The notes beneath the pieces are model-generated. The model had not been told where the DNA came from, searched no databases, and saw nothing but the letters and a program-made list of their open reading frames with translations. From Candidatus Poribacteria bacterium (GTDB lineage: Bacteria; Poribacteria; WGA-4E; WGA-3G), in assembly GCA_022827625.1 (NCBI GenBank), contig JAJEIE010000010.1, positions 1-62,689 of the forward strand: a stretch of 62,689 nucleotides of DNA. Reading direction: 5' to 3'. How positions within the stretch are numbered: the first letter of the stretch is position 1; every line of letters starts with the position of its first letter. Made by a program: the position numbers and the translations under genes. Shown piece after piece: positions 41,733-50,691 of this stretch.

Positions 41733-42358
41733 ATATGCCTACTAATATGCCTACTGAAACGCCTACTGAAACGCCTACTGAAACGTCTGCCGACAGCTGC
41801 TCAAAAGTCCCCTGTTCGGTACAAATTCTGCAGGTGCTTTCGACGGTGCCAGAGATGCGCACGAAAGACATACATGCGGCGGTGACGACGAAGACGAAAA
41901 GTTACGTCACACAAACGATAAAAGACCTTTGTGATGCTGGCAAGATTCTGAAAGTCAAGCGGGGTTGGTATGAGCTGAACAGGGAGATGATGGCGCGAAC
42001 AGAAACACAAAACACGTGGACTGTCAATATGCTTTTGAATCTCTATGACAGGGAGATGGCGCGGCTCTTGTCAACCCCGGCTGTTGATTATGAAGAGTTG
42101 GAGTCGGTTATGAACGCGTTATATCGCTGTTCGATGGTCGTTGAGCGAACCCTGAAGCGGTGGTATCTCGTCGATCGGGGCTATGACACCAATACACGGC
42201 AAGCTGCCGAGGACGCAAAACACAAAACCGCAGAAAGAGAGAAACAGGAGATAGAGCAACTGCCTCCTGAGAAGCGGATAAAAGTCATCCGCTCTTACGA
42301 TGTGACGATGGAGGAGTTGATTAAGAAGTTGCCCGGCAAGGTAGATCACGAGGTGTAA
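41723..42358 (+). CDS. Small terminase subunit candidate (winged-helix protein)
   Basis: This 211-residue protein starts with a repeated tract MPTNMPTNMPTETPTETPTE encoded by tandem 12-base units that could change in number. Residues ~30-90 form a winged helix (VQILQVLSTVPEMRTKDIHA, KSYVTQTIKDLCDAGKILKV). The rest is helical and acidic. It lies directly before the large terminase, the usual place for TerS, which recognises the packaging site. The name is by position and HTH, since TerS sequences are poorly conserved. Confidence 0.65.
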   Translation: MPTNMPTNMPTETPTETPTETSADSCSKVPCSVQILQVLSTVPEMRTKDIHAAVTTKTKSYVTQTIKDLCDAGKILKVKRGWYELNREMMARTETQNTWTVNMLLNLYDREMARLLSTPAVDYEELESVMNALYRCSMVVERTLKRWYLVDRGYDTNTRQAAEDAKHKTAEREKQEIEQLPPEKRIKVIRSYDVTMEELIKKLPGKVDHEV

Positions 42359-42364
42359 TGTAAG

Positions 42365-43816
42365 ATGTGGGAGAATTCGCAGTACTATGCCTATACGTTC
42401 ATCCCTGGCGACTTTGCGGTTTACGGGAGGATGTGGGACTTATGGGCTTCTGATGCGGGCGTAAAGGTTGCTGGTGGCACCTACGACGCAGGGAAAACCT
42501 ACAGCAGTGTTGCGTATATGGATACTCTTGCGATGGAATGGGATGGGGCGCGGATGACGTTTGTGCATCGCGCACTGAACAGGGTCTATCGCAATATCCT
42601 GCCGACCTACTATAAGTATTTGGGCTATACACCGACGAGTCGGGATGCGAAAAATCCGACCCCGGTTACGCGGTATGGCGGCGAGAAACCGGAGTTTTTT
42701 GAGTATCCCAATGGCACGCGCATCTATGTCAATGGGTTGGATCAACCCAATAACTTGCTCTCTGATTTCTTTGATGCGGGTTTTGTGAACCAGTGTGAGC
42801 TCCTGCCTTTTGAGACATGGGACGAACTGACGGCGCGGGTCTCTGAACGTGCGGGTGTGATGCCGATTGCGCAGTTGATTGGCGATTGCAATCCGAGCAC
42901 CAAAAACCACTGGATCCGTCAGCAGGCGAAGGAGAAGAAGTTAGAGTATTTCGCACTCTCGTTTTTAGACAATCCAGAGATCGTTGACCAGTCTGCCCCT
43001 GGACTTGAGGCGTTCAAGAGGGAATTTGAAAACAACCCGGATCCGAAACGGCTCAAGAAAATAGAGCCATATCTCAGCGACAGTGGACTGCGGCGCGTCA
43101 ATCGTCTGAAGAACTTGGAAGGGTTAAGGTTCAAGCGCGGGTTTCTGGGCGTCTGGGGATCGGGTGAAGATTTAGTATTTGAAGATTTTTATCCGGAAAC
43201 GCATATCGTTGATACGACGATTATGCCGAATTGGCCGCGGTATCTGAGTGTTGACTGGGGGTATCGGGATGCGGCGAGCGTGATTTGGTGGGCGCATGCT
43301 CCGGACGATCGGCTTTACGCCTATAAGGAGATTTACAAGACAGGCTTGATAAAACCGGAGTTGATTCAGCTGATAAAAGAGAACTGTGATAGATACGATC
43401 GGATACGATATGCCGCGGTAGACTCTGCGGATCAGGACGGTGTGGAGCAACTTCGACGCGCAGGTTTCCGAGTCAATGAACCCAAGAAAGATCGAGTTGC
43501 ACAAATCCAGGCATTACAGAAACGCCTAAAAGTTGACGACACCGGTCAACCTGCGATTTTCTTCCTGCGGGATCGGCTGGTGCATCCGCCGGATGAAACC
43601 CTGAAAGAAGATTATCTGCCGACGGAAGTTGTCGATGAGTTTTTGGAGTTGAGTTACAGCGAGAAACGGACAGGTAATCCGCAAAAGGACGATGCCGAGA
43701 CCATCGGAGAGAAGCACGGCATAGATGGCACGAGTTATCTGGTGCGGACTCTGGAAAAAGGTTCGGACAGTATCGGTAGCGGACGGGTTATCCATGGCAG
43801 TGTGAGGATGCGATAG
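42365..43816 (+). CDS. terL: Terminase large subunit
   Basis: This 483-residue protein starts at ATG 42365 with GAGGTG upstream. The ATPase half has Walker A GGTYDAGKT (37-45) and a Walker-B-like segment LLSDFFDAGFVNQ (~130-141). The nuclease half has the acidic triad of the RNase H fold: LSVDWGYRDA (~294-300), YAAVDSADQDG (~348-358) and DDAETIGEKHGIDG (~440-455). It drives DNA into the procapsid and cuts concatemers. Neighbouring portal and protease confirm the role. Confidence 0.92.
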   Translation: MWENSQYYAYTFIPGDFAVYGRMWDLWASDAGVKVAGGTYDAGKTYSSVAYMDTLAMEWDGARMTFVHRALNRVYRNILPTYYKYLGYTPTSRDAKNPTPVTRYGGEKPEFFEYPNGTRIYVNGLDQPNNLLSDFFDAGFVNQCELLPFETWDELTARVSERAGVMPIAQLIGDCNPSTKNHWIRQQAKEKKLEYFALSFLDNPEIVDQSAPGLEAFKREFENNPDPKRLKKIEPYLSDSGLRRVNRLKNLEGLRFKRGFLGVWGSGEDLVFEDFYPETHIVDTTIMPNWPRYLSVDWGYRDAASVIWWAHAPDDRLYAYKEIYKTGLIKPELIQLIKENCDRYDRIRYAAVDSADQDGVEQLRRAGFRVNEPKKDRVAQIQALQKRLKVDDTGQPAIFFLRDRLVHPPDETLKEDYLPTEVVDEFLELSYSEKRTGNPQKDDAETIGEKHGIDGTSYLVRTLEKGSDSIGSGRVIHGSVRMR

Positions 43817-43998
43817 TGAGGAAATATAAGAAAGGTGAAAAAGTCTTTGTGGAATTACCTGACGGGTCAAGCGTGCAAGCGACACTCTTAAGGGTTTCAC
43901 CTGACAGAGAAAATGTGATGGTTCGGATAGATGACCGAACTGAAATGCTCACCGAAACCCGTTTTTTACGAGGAGTGCCTGCGGAACATGAACTATAG
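43816..43998 (+). CDS. Small KOW/SH3-like protein
   Basis: GTG start at 43816 overlapping the terminase stop (TAGTG). The 60-residue protein has a beta-rich, SH3-type pattern (GEKVFVELPDGSSVQATLLR). Likely a minor head accessory by position. Exact role unknown. Confidence 0.6.
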   Translation: MRKYKKGEKVFVELPDGSSVQATLLRVSPDRENVMVRIDDRTEMLTETRFLRGVPAEHEL

Positions 43999-44095
43999 GT
44001 ATAGACGCGCACAGCAACGCAATTGGGAGATTGAGACCCACCAGTGGTTCTTGCTTTTCATGGAATTTCTTTGGAAACTACAGGGGTCGCGCTAA
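43988..44095 (+). CDS. Possible 35-residue aromatic-rich peptide
   Basis: ATG 43988 overlaps the previous gene's end and reads NYRYRRAQQRNWEIETHQWF then LLFMEFLWK, amphipathic. The ribosome site lies too far upstream, so support is modest. Confidence 0.4.
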   Translation: MNYRYRRAQQRNWEIETHQWFLLFMEFLWKLQGSR

Positions 44096-44115
44096 CTTTT
44101 CAACAAGGAGCTATT

Positions 44116-44397
44116 ATGTCAAATCCATTTTACGCTTATATTGCTTTCAGTTTTAGAGGACGTTTTCACTTGGTGAAACGTGATGAAAATCTACTGCTTT
44201 TCTACTTTTTCTATTGGTTGATAAACCCGTATAAATTACTCGGGGCCGGTTGGTATCTATCGGGTCCCAAAGCAGGTATTCAACCGATAAAAAACGGTAT
44301 CCACAGACGCTGTTATCGATCTATACGACACATGTATCTGTGGATAAAACGGGATATAAAAGATCGTAAAAGATGCGCACTCGGTTATATGGACTAA
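44116..44397 (+). CDS. Hypothetical basic protein with hydrophobic patch
   Basis: The start at 44116 has AAGGAG six bases upstream; an in-frame codon at 44044 lacks one. The 93-residue protein has an aromatic hydrophobic stretch (LLLFYFFYWLINPYKLLG) and a basic C-terminus (RRCYRSIRHMYLWIKRDIKD). It could be membrane-associated. No family recognised. Confidence 0.6.
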   Translation: MSNPFYAYIAFSFRGRFHLVKRDENLLLFYFFYWLINPYKLLGAGWYLSGPKAGIQPIKNGIHRRCYRSIRHMYLWIKRDIKDRKRCALGYMD

Positions 44398-44400
44398 CTC

Positions 44401-44613
44401 ATGAAAGTCACCGTTCACGATCTTCAGATTGAGTGTCCCCGGCACGGGAAATTCCCCTACACCGCAACTCCTGATCCAAGCGGTGAGGTGATAACGGTGT
44501 ATTGCCCGCGGTGCTCCGATGAGGCACGGAAACAATACCTACATCAAGATTCGCCGTATCCACTCCAGGGTACATCCCCGTCCGTGCTTGATTTCTGCAC
44601 CCGCGGCGACTGA
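44401..44613 (+). CDS. Small zinc-ribbon protein
   Basis: ATG 44401 follows the previous stop by 3 bases. The 70-residue protein has ECPRHG at ~11 and YCPRCSDE at ~34, a zinc-binding pair in a small beta fold. It is one of several such proteins in this window. The gap to 44790 holds no gene that I can support. Confidence 0.6.
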   Translation: MKVTVHDLQIECPRHGKFPYTATPDPSGEVITVYCPRCSDEARKQYLHQDSPYPLQGTSPSVLDFCTRGD

Positions 44614-44789
44614 GGCTAACGGATACAGCGGTCTGCTGGAAACCGGTTGGAACCCAACGATGATCAATCAAACAGGTTTTTATCTAATTTATTACGCGTG
44701 GCACCACTATTTTGTCAAGTGGATCAGTTTCAATTAGACCGTCTGCTTTTCGAGGAAAGATTGACAGTCAACCGCAAGGAAAAATATTT

Positions 44790-45269
44790 ATGGATTGGAA
44801 AGCAGTAGATTCCACTGACAGCCCTGAAGTCACTGAAGTCATTGAACTCCTCGATGTTTCGTTCCCTGTGCCTCGTGAGTATATCGAGGGTGAGATACAC
44901 AAAACCCTCGCCTATCCAGAGAAAGAAGGTCGGCTTCATAGGCTTCGGTCGGTCGATGGTAGCCTCATCGCAACGGCAATCTACGGGCAGCAATATGGCG
45001 AGGGCTGGAACGGAGAAATGATGGTCCGATTCTTTGCCGTGCATCCTGACCATCGCAGGCAAGGGCATGCGGCGCGAATCATCAAAGAAATCATGGACAG
45101 TGCCATAGCGTGTGGAGCTCCGTGTGTGTGCCTTTCGATTCTGCAGTCCGATACAGTTGCTGCAGGAATATGGAAACGCCGCGGCTTCACGATTTATGCG
45201 ACACAACCCTGCAAAGAGTATTCTGAAAACGGCCTCCACGACTGTTACGTCCACTGGTTAAATGAATGA
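44790..45269 (+). CDS. GNAT-family acetyltransferase
   Basis: The start at 44790 has AAGGAAA upstream. The 159-residue protein has the GNAT acetyl-CoA loop in VRFFAVHPDHRRQGHAARII (~72-91, Q/R-x-x-G-x-A type) and the C-terminal motif B-like region AAGIWKRRGFTIYA. It transfers acetyl groups to an unknown amine. Its place between the terminase and portal genes, with coupled translation (ATGA) into the portal, suggests it acts on a virion or host protein during assembly. Confidence 0.8.
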   Translation: MDWKAVDSTDSPEVTEVIELLDVSFPVPREYIEGEIHKTLAYPEKEGRLHRLRSVDGSLIATAIYGQQYGEGWNGEMMVRFFAVHPDHRRQGHAARIIKEIMDSAIACGAPCVCLSILQSDTVAAGIWKRRGFTIYATQPCKEYSENGLHDCYVHWLNE

Positions 45270-46687
45270 ACCTACAAAGGACACTTCAACACTATAGCAA
45301 ACGGGTTTTCGGTAGGGATCCAAAAGCGATTGCGAGGCACCGCAACACACGGGCATTGAGTGGCGGTCGTGTCTCCATGCAGGATCTGCATCGCCAGCAC
45401 AAGATGTATCAGCTTGCGCCCCCGGGACGCTCGCAGAGTGTGTTTCAGCTCAAAGAGTGGACGGAAGAAGAGCTGTTGCGTCTGCCGGTGGATCAGTTCA
45501 TGAAACTCGTCACGAGTATCAGCCCGGAGGTGAAAAAAGCGTATGAGGATTTCCTACGCAACGCCAACGAGTCTTGGGGTTACCAAGTGAAACCGAAAAG
45601 TGCTATGCCCATCATAGACCGTTTCTTTGACAGGCTTGCGGCGAAACATCATGACCCGGACGTGTTGATTGACAGGGTGTATGCCGGTATCTACAAAGGC
45701 GGTGCTATCTTTTGGGAGTTGGAACTCAACGAAGCGGCGGACATGGCGATGGACATTGCGGTGATGGATCCGTATGTAGCGCGTTTCAACCGACACGGAA
45801 ACGACTGGCATCTCGGTCAATGGCAGCAGGGGAAATGGGTATCGCTACAGGACGATCCGACGGTGATGTATGTGCCGTTCAATGCGGGTCCGAATGAACC
45901 CTTCGGCAGGTCTATGTTGGAATCTGCACCGTTAGACGTGATTCGGATGTTAGGCGTGATGCACGATTTTCGGAGGGTCTTGGAATCACAGGGTTGGGCG
46001 CGTGCGGGTTTTAAGGTGGATTCGGAGAAGTTGAAAGCCTTCATGCCCGCCGATGCCATCGGTGATCCCGAGAAGGAAGACGAATTTATCCAGGACTTCC
46101 TTGCGGGTATCAACGAGAGGTACTCCAGTTTGAAGCCGAACGAGGGGTATGCGTATTTAGACATCGTGGAAGTCGAAATGCCGAAAGGCGGGCAGATGCA
46201 GACCAGTTTCTTCGGGCTGGTCGACGGACTGATGCGTTTGTACGATCGCAGAGTGGGTAGAGCAACGGGGTCAACCCCCATAAAACAGTTTTCCAACGAG
46301 TCCGTGGCCGAGACACACGCCCGGGAACAACGCAAAGACTACCGAGTGAGCATCAGCAGCATCCAGTCGACCGTTGCGGGGGCTTTCTCAACACTTTTGG
46401 GATATGTCTTACGGGCGGAGGGACGGCAGGGCAAGGTCTTGTTTTATTTTGAGAACACCCCCGACCCACAGGATATCAAGATGCTTTCGGAGGCGGAGGG
46501 TGCGAAAATAGACAACCTCAAAAAGTTGAAAGAGCTGCAGGATATGAAAGGGATCGAGGCAAACGTTTACGAGGATGCCGTCGAGAAGTTCAAGGCAGAG
46601 AAGAACAAGCATTCTGCGGGGCTACGGGTTTACGGTGGGAATCCGCAAGCGACACGCGCTTGGTTAGAAAATACACAAGGAGAATAG
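45266..46687 (+). CDS. Portal protein
   Basis: This 473-residue protein overlaps the acetyltransferase stop by ATGA. It has the length and features of the portal: a central domain with DVLIDRVYAGIYKGGAIFWE then LDVIRMLGVMHDFRRVLESQ, a long helix (KNLKKLKELQDMKG-type region near 410-430) and a polar C-terminus. Twelve copies form the ring through which DNA enters. It resembles DUF935/Mu gp29-like portals more than HK97. The call is strong from position. Confidence 0.82.
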   Translation: MNLQRTLQHYSKRVFGRDPKAIARHRNTRALSGGRVSMQDLHRQHKMYQLAPPGRSQSVFQLKEWTEEELLRLPVDQFMKLVTSISPEVKKAYEDFLRNANESWGYQVKPKSAMPIIDRFFDRLAAKHHDPDVLIDRVYAGIYKGGAIFWELELNEAADMAMDIAVMDPYVARFNRHGNDWHLGQWQQGKWVSLQDDPTVMYVPFNAGPNEPFGRSMLESAPLDVIRMLGVMHDFRRVLESQGWARAGFKVDSEKLKAFMPADAIGDPEKEDEFIQDFLAGINERYSSLKPNEGYAYLDIVEVEMPKGGQMQTSFFGLVDGLMRLYDRRVGRATGSTPIKQFSNESVAETHAREQRKDYRVSISSIQSTVAGAFSTLLGYVLRAEGRQGKVLFYFENTPDPQDIKMLSEAEGAKIDNLKKLKELQDMKGIEANVYEDAVEKFKAEKNKHSAGLRVYGGNPQATRAWLENTQGE

Positions 46688-46689
46688 CC

Positions 46690-48066
46690 ATGGAAGACAT
46701 AAGACTGTTTCCTGTAACGATCGGGACGCGTGCGATGCACGGAGATCTCCCCGAAGAGGATCAAGATCGATATTGGGTTAGAATCACCGCAAGTAATGAC
46801 AAGTTGGATCGCCATAATTCTATTATGGATCCCAAGACCACTCTCAAAAACTTCGAGAAGGATGCGAAAGCGAAGCCTGGAATTTCGTTGAAGGATCATC
46901 ACGCGTGGCGGTCGTTCGGGTATGGACGCTCGGCGAATGCGATCCTTACTGATAAGAACGAGTTGCTCATTGATTTCTTTATACTGAAAAACATGGAATA
47001 TGATGGGGGCAGTCGTGAGTTCCGAACGTCTGAGAAGTTAATCCGTGCAATTGAACATGAACTTATCAATCAGGTCTCTATCGGGTTCTACGATGCCCGT
47101 GAGATCTGTAATTTGTGTAATCTCCCAATACGGCGGTATTCCTATTGGGACTGGGAACCCGAACGTGAGGGGATGTGCACTCACAAAATGGGTAAGAAAT
47201 ACGAAAACAAAGATGGCAAAATGGAAACTGCCACATATACGGTGTTCGATGCGAGGCTGAAGGAGGTCTCCCTCGTTGAGTTCGGGTCGAACCGACACAC
47301 TTCCATCGAGAAGCAGCGATTTCTCATGTACGGGTGGGGTGACCCAACCGCTTACGGGTTAGGTAACGCAATGCCTGCCGACATGTCAGACATGTCAGAG
47401 AGCGAAGTCGCGGCTCGGATGCGAAGATTTATGGAGGAATTCAGCGTGAAAGATTCAGAATGGATTGAAAAGTTGCGGGATGCGCTAAAAGTCCCGAGTA
47501 TCCGTTCGACGGATGAACCCGATGATGTTGTGAAGGCATTGGAGACCGAGGTATCGACCCTTCGCACCACCGTTTCAACCCAGAAAGACGAGATCGCGGA
47601 TCTCACGAACGCCTCACAGGATGTGAACACGGCGCGGCAGGCGCTCGTCACGACGTTGCGGGAGGATTTGAATCTCAAGGATGTGCGGTCTACCGATGAC
47701 CCCGATGCCGTCTTAGAGAAAGTGAAAACGGAAGTGACGGATCTCCGAGAGAAGGTTGAGACGCAGAAAGACGAGATCGCGGATCTGACGGAAGCGGCTA
47801 AGGACGGCGAGGCGTATCGCAAAGCGCGCGTTGACGAGGCAATCAAGCAGGGCAATCGTGCCTACGGTGACGACTTCGATGAGGAGTATCACCGCGAGTA
47901 CTACGGCGACATGCCGTTAGAGAAACTCGAAGAGCATATCGCGCAGAACAAGAAGAAAGGCGATGCGGCGTTACCGGCGGGCAGAAGATCGACCGATGAC
48001 CATGAACCGCCCGCAGAGAAACCCACATCTCGCCAACGCCGGCGAAAACGTACCTGGCGCAAATAA
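46690..48066 (+). CDS. Prohead protease fused to a scaffold domain
   Basis: The start at 46690 has AAGGAG upstream. The 458-residue protein begins with a prohead protease: His70/71 (LKDHHAWRSFG), Ser130 (INQVSIGFYD) and a conserved EVSLVEFGSNRH (~192-203). A small zinc site, CNLC and CTH, is inserted at ~140-165. From ~255 it is a coiled coil with two copies of a module (RSTDEPDDVVKALE / RSTDDPDAVLEKVK and QKDEIADLT twice), acting as scaffold. The catalytic triad of U35/S78 enzymes fits. Fusion to the scaffold is known in some phages. Confidence 0.78.
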   Translation: MEDIRLFPVTIGTRAMHGDLPEEDQDRYWVRITASNDKLDRHNSIMDPKTTLKNFEKDAKAKPGISLKDHHAWRSFGYGRSANAILTDKNELLIDFFILKNMEYDGGSREFRTSEKLIRAIEHELINQVSIGFYDAREICNLCNLPIRRYSYWDWEPEREGMCTHKMGKKYENKDGKMETATYTVFDARLKEVSLVEFGSNRHTSIEKQRFLMYGWGDPTAYGLGNAMPADMSDMSESEVAARMRRFMEEFSVKDSEWIEKLRDALKVPSIRSTDEPDDVVKALETEVSTLRTTVSTQKDEIADLTNASQDVNTARQALVTTLREDLNLKDVRSTDDPDAVLEKVKTEVTDLREKVETQKDEIADLTEAAKDGEAYRKARVDEAIKQGNRAYGDDFDEEYHREYYGDMPLEKLEEHIAQNKKKGDAALPAGRRSTDDHEPPAEKPTSRQRRRKRTWRK

Positions 48067-48080
48067 TAGCGAAAGCGTGG

Positions 48081-48159
48081 CGGAAATTGGCGAGATGGCG
48101 AGGCTTCGGCTCGCCATCGGTTACCGACTGCCACTTCGTTGCAGTCTCGCCAATTTCCG
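48081..48159. other. Three-way-junction palindrome between protease and decoration genes
   Basis: The outer stem is 15 perfect bases (CGGAAATTGGCGAGA with TCTCGCCAATTTCCG). Inside are TGGCGAG-CTCGCCA and GACTGC-GCAGTC hairpins, giving a cloverleaf-like shape of 79 bases. It lies in the ~130-base gap before the decoration gene. Confidence 0.8.
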
Positions 48160-48196
48160 AAAAGTTAACTCACTTTAATTTAGGAGGTTAGAGACG

Positions 48197-48727
48197 ATGT
48201 TAAAAGAACACCCGCATGTGATCACAACCAGTATCCCACATGATAAGAAAACGATCACATACGACAAAACTGCTAAGCACCGTAGCACAGCAGTCGGCAA
48301 GGTCTATAAGATCAATGACGATGGCAAAGCCGAATTGCCGGCAGATGGCGAAGCGTTTAATGGCGTCATCATCGCTGTTGACGACACACAGATCACGGGT
48401 GCTTACATCTGTGGCGGTTTACGTGTGCCGCTCGCCAGCGGCGCGACAGTGAAACGTGGCGATACGTTAGTGGCTGGACTTGGACCGAGTAATGCGAAAG
48501 GGTATGTGAAAGCAGTCGCTGCCCTAACTGCCTTACCTGCGGACACCGATGTAGATGACGTTGCTGCGGGCGATGTAGACAGTAACGCCAAAAACGCAAC
48601 GGAGCAGACCCATACGCGTACCTATGCGAAGGGTGTCGGCACAACGGTTGCGGATATTTTGAATGCGTTGAAGGGCAACGGCTCGGTGCTGGAGTTTGAC
48701 ACGACGCACGCGCTGATTACATTGTAA
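48197..48727 (+). CDS. Head decoration-like protein
   Basis: This 176-residue protein starts at ATG 48197 behind TAGGAGG. It is small, beta-rich and polar (VGKVYKINDDGKAELPADGE, GGLRVPLASGATVKRGDTLV), like HK97-type head decoration or DUF2190 proteins, which sit on the capsid surface and stabilise it. It lies between protease-scaffold and major capsid, the usual place. Confidence 0.65.
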   Translation: MLKEHPHVITTSIPHDKKTITYDKTAKHRSTAVGKVYKINDDGKAELPADGEAFNGVIIAVDDTQITGAYICGGLRVPLASGATVKRGDTLVAGLGPSNAKGYVKAVAALTALPADTDVDDVAAGDVDSNAKNATEQTHTRTYAKGVGTTVADILNALKGNGSVLEFDTTHALITL

Positions 48728-48811
48728 ATAGTTTTCGGTTCGCATTGCTACGCAATGCTTTCGGTGGTCAGTTTTCGGTAACAAGAGGTGTTTGGTAACA
48801 GAATATCTCTT

Positions 48812-48839
48812 AACCGACAACCGACAACCGACAACCGAC
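48812..48839. repeat. Four tandem heptamers before the major capsid gene
   Basis: AACCGAC repeated four times, followed by the ribosome site AAGGAG. A seven-base hairpin GCATTGC-TAC-GCAATGC lies about 70 bases upstream. Such heptamers can vary in number by slippage. Confidence 0.85.
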
Positions 48840-48863
48840 AACTCCTAAAAAAGGAGAAATGAA

Positions 48864-50240
48864 ATGTCTTTAATGACGACCCGAGAGGTCATAGAACGCT
48901 ATGGGAATGAGTCGCGGCGAGCGGAGCTTGTTGAGCAAGCCGCGGAGGCAGGTATGCCGTTTTCTGCGTACGTCGATTCCCAATATGACCCAGAGAGAGA
49001 CGGAGAGTTAGGTCCTGATGATGAGGTGCGTACCGGTTTTCAGGTGATCCTTGACGATTTGGAAATGACCACGGAGTGCAACCCTGCTGCGGGTATCTGG
49101 CCGACGCGGTGTGAGGAAGCGATTAAAGATCCTGCGAAAATGTTGGCGCTCAAAGAGATGTGTTTGAACACGTATCGGAGCATCTCGTATCGTCCACAGA
49201 TCGATGCCGCGGCTCGGCAGGCAGCACGGCGTCAACGATGGGAGCGTGCGTCTACGTTCCAGGATGTGCATGACACCCCGCCTGGCTCCACACTCACGCC
49301 TTACATGGATGCCTTGGCACACTGGGACGAAGATATAGAGGTAGACATCGCTCTTGAAGAACTGACGACGCGCTTCGCAGACACGAGCAAAAAAGACTAT
49401 CGCGCCACGATCATGGAGTATGATGAAAATGCCTTCCGTGAAGAAAAGCGGACCCCGTCTGCGAATCCCCCGATGGCGACCTTTGGCACCTCTGAACGTC
49501 CCATCCAGGTGAAAAAGCGTATGCTGGCGATCCCGTTCACGTACGAACATCTCCGAGAAGTTGAGTTCATTGACAAGGCGATGGAACACGTTGAAGAGAT
49601 CGCTGTTGAACGGATCAATGCCAAGGTCGATGAAGGGCTTGAAACGTTTTTACATGGTGCCCCGAACGATAAGGACTTAGACCTCGGTGGCACGATCCTC
49701 CGACTTCAAGACCTCGATTCCGAAGCAACGACGAAAATGACCCCGAAAGCCTGGCTGACGCTCCAAAAGCGGTTCAAACGCTCCTACATGTTGACGTCTG
49801 CGCTTGGCTATGATTCAGACATTACCGACTTACAGCTCGCAAGTATCGCAAGTACAAATGTCATGCTGGTTCACATGAACGAACGAATGAACGCAGAACA
49901 GTCTGGCTATGGCGGGAGTTTCTCTGTGATGAACCAGTTGTCCCAGGGGACACGCATCGGCTGGCACGACTACTTGCGAGATCGTATTTCCGCCAAAGAG
50001 TCCGGGAAAAAAGCTGTCTTGCACAATGCCGTTGTCGTCTACGACAAGCGCAAAGGTGCCGAGTTTGTGTCGCAGATGAATACTGACATCATGGAGACAA
50101 CCAGAGACATGCTCAAGCAGGTCGAATACGTCGTCTGCTCTGAGGTCTGGGGCTGGATTTCCTATCAGCCGAAGAAAGCGATCTACATCGTCGTGATGGG
50201 CAACCCGCCAGCAGGAGCGACCTTAAGCGTCGTAGAATAG
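48864..50240 (+). CDS. Major capsid protein
   Basis: This 458-residue protein starts at ATG 48864 behind AAGGAG. By position (after protease and decoration gene) and size it is the major capsid protein, most likely of the HK97 fold: an N-terminal arm, a helical backbone region (KKRMLAIPFTYEHLREVEFI), and a beta-rich end (YVVCSEVWGWISYQPKKAIY). It probably has no separate delta domain. It forms the icosahedral shell. Confidence 0.82.
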   Translation: MSLMTTREVIERYGNESRRAELVEQAAEAGMPFSAYVDSQYDPERDGELGPDDEVRTGFQVILDDLEMTTECNPAAGIWPTRCEEAIKDPAKMLALKEMCLNTYRSISYRPQIDAAARQAARRQRWERASTFQDVHDTPPGSTLTPYMDALAHWDEDIEVDIALEELTTRFADTSKKDYRATIMEYDENAFREEKRTPSANPPMATFGTSERPIQVKKRMLAIPFTYEHLREVEFIDKAMEHVEEIAVERINAKVDEGLETFLHGAPNDKDLDLGGTILRLQDLDSEATTKMTPKAWLTLQKRFKRSYMLTSALGYDSDITDLQLASIASTNVMLVHMNERMNAEQSGYGGSFSVMNQLSQGTRIGWHDYLRDRISAKESGKKAVLHNAVVVYDKRKGAEFVSQMNTDIMETTRDMLKQVEYVVCSEVWGWISYQPKKAIYIVVMGNPPAGATLSVVE

Positions 50241-50250
50241 CGAGGGTAAC

Positions 50251-50691
50251 ATGGCTGCAAAAGTACTCACTTCCCAATACTACAACGCTGTGCGTGGGTT
50301 GATTGCGCCCGATGTCACTGCGGAGCATATCTCCGATGACTATCTATCGCAGGACCCCTTCGCGCCCGACGCCGAACGTGAGGTGCGCAAACGCTTACGG
50401 GCGGAGAACATCGATGTTGACACCTTGACAGGTGAGCCGCTCGAAGTGGCTCGGTTGGCAATGATACATCAGTGTGCCTCGGAGTTGTGCGTCGTTGCGG
50501 CACAGATACTGCAGTCAGACCAGCTGGACGTTGTCACACGGGTACAAGAGATTGACTGGAAAGAGAAGCGCGCTTTTCATCTCTCAAAGGTCACCGAGAA
50601 GATTGTGGATGTCGTCACGGAGGTTCAGGTATCGGGGTCTCCTTCCGGTTCCCAGACGAAGCGGCGACTTCCGTTTAGCACAGTCGGTTGA
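50251..50691 (+). CDS. Head-tail connector protein
   Basis: This 146-residue protein starts at ATG 50251 just after the capsid gene. It is mostly helical at the start (QYYNAVRGLIAPDVTAEHIS, LRAENIDVDTLTGEPLEVAR) with a strand-rich tail, the gp6-like adaptor plan. Its stop is overlapped by the next start (TTGA). Confidence 0.6.
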   Translation: MAAKVLTSQYYNAVRGLIAPDVTAEHISDDYLSQDPFAPDAEREVRKRLRAENIDVDTLTGEPLEVARLAMIHQCASELCVVAAQILQSDQLDVVTRVQEIDWKEKRAFHLSKVTEKIVDVVTEVQVSGSPSGSQTKRRLPFSTVG

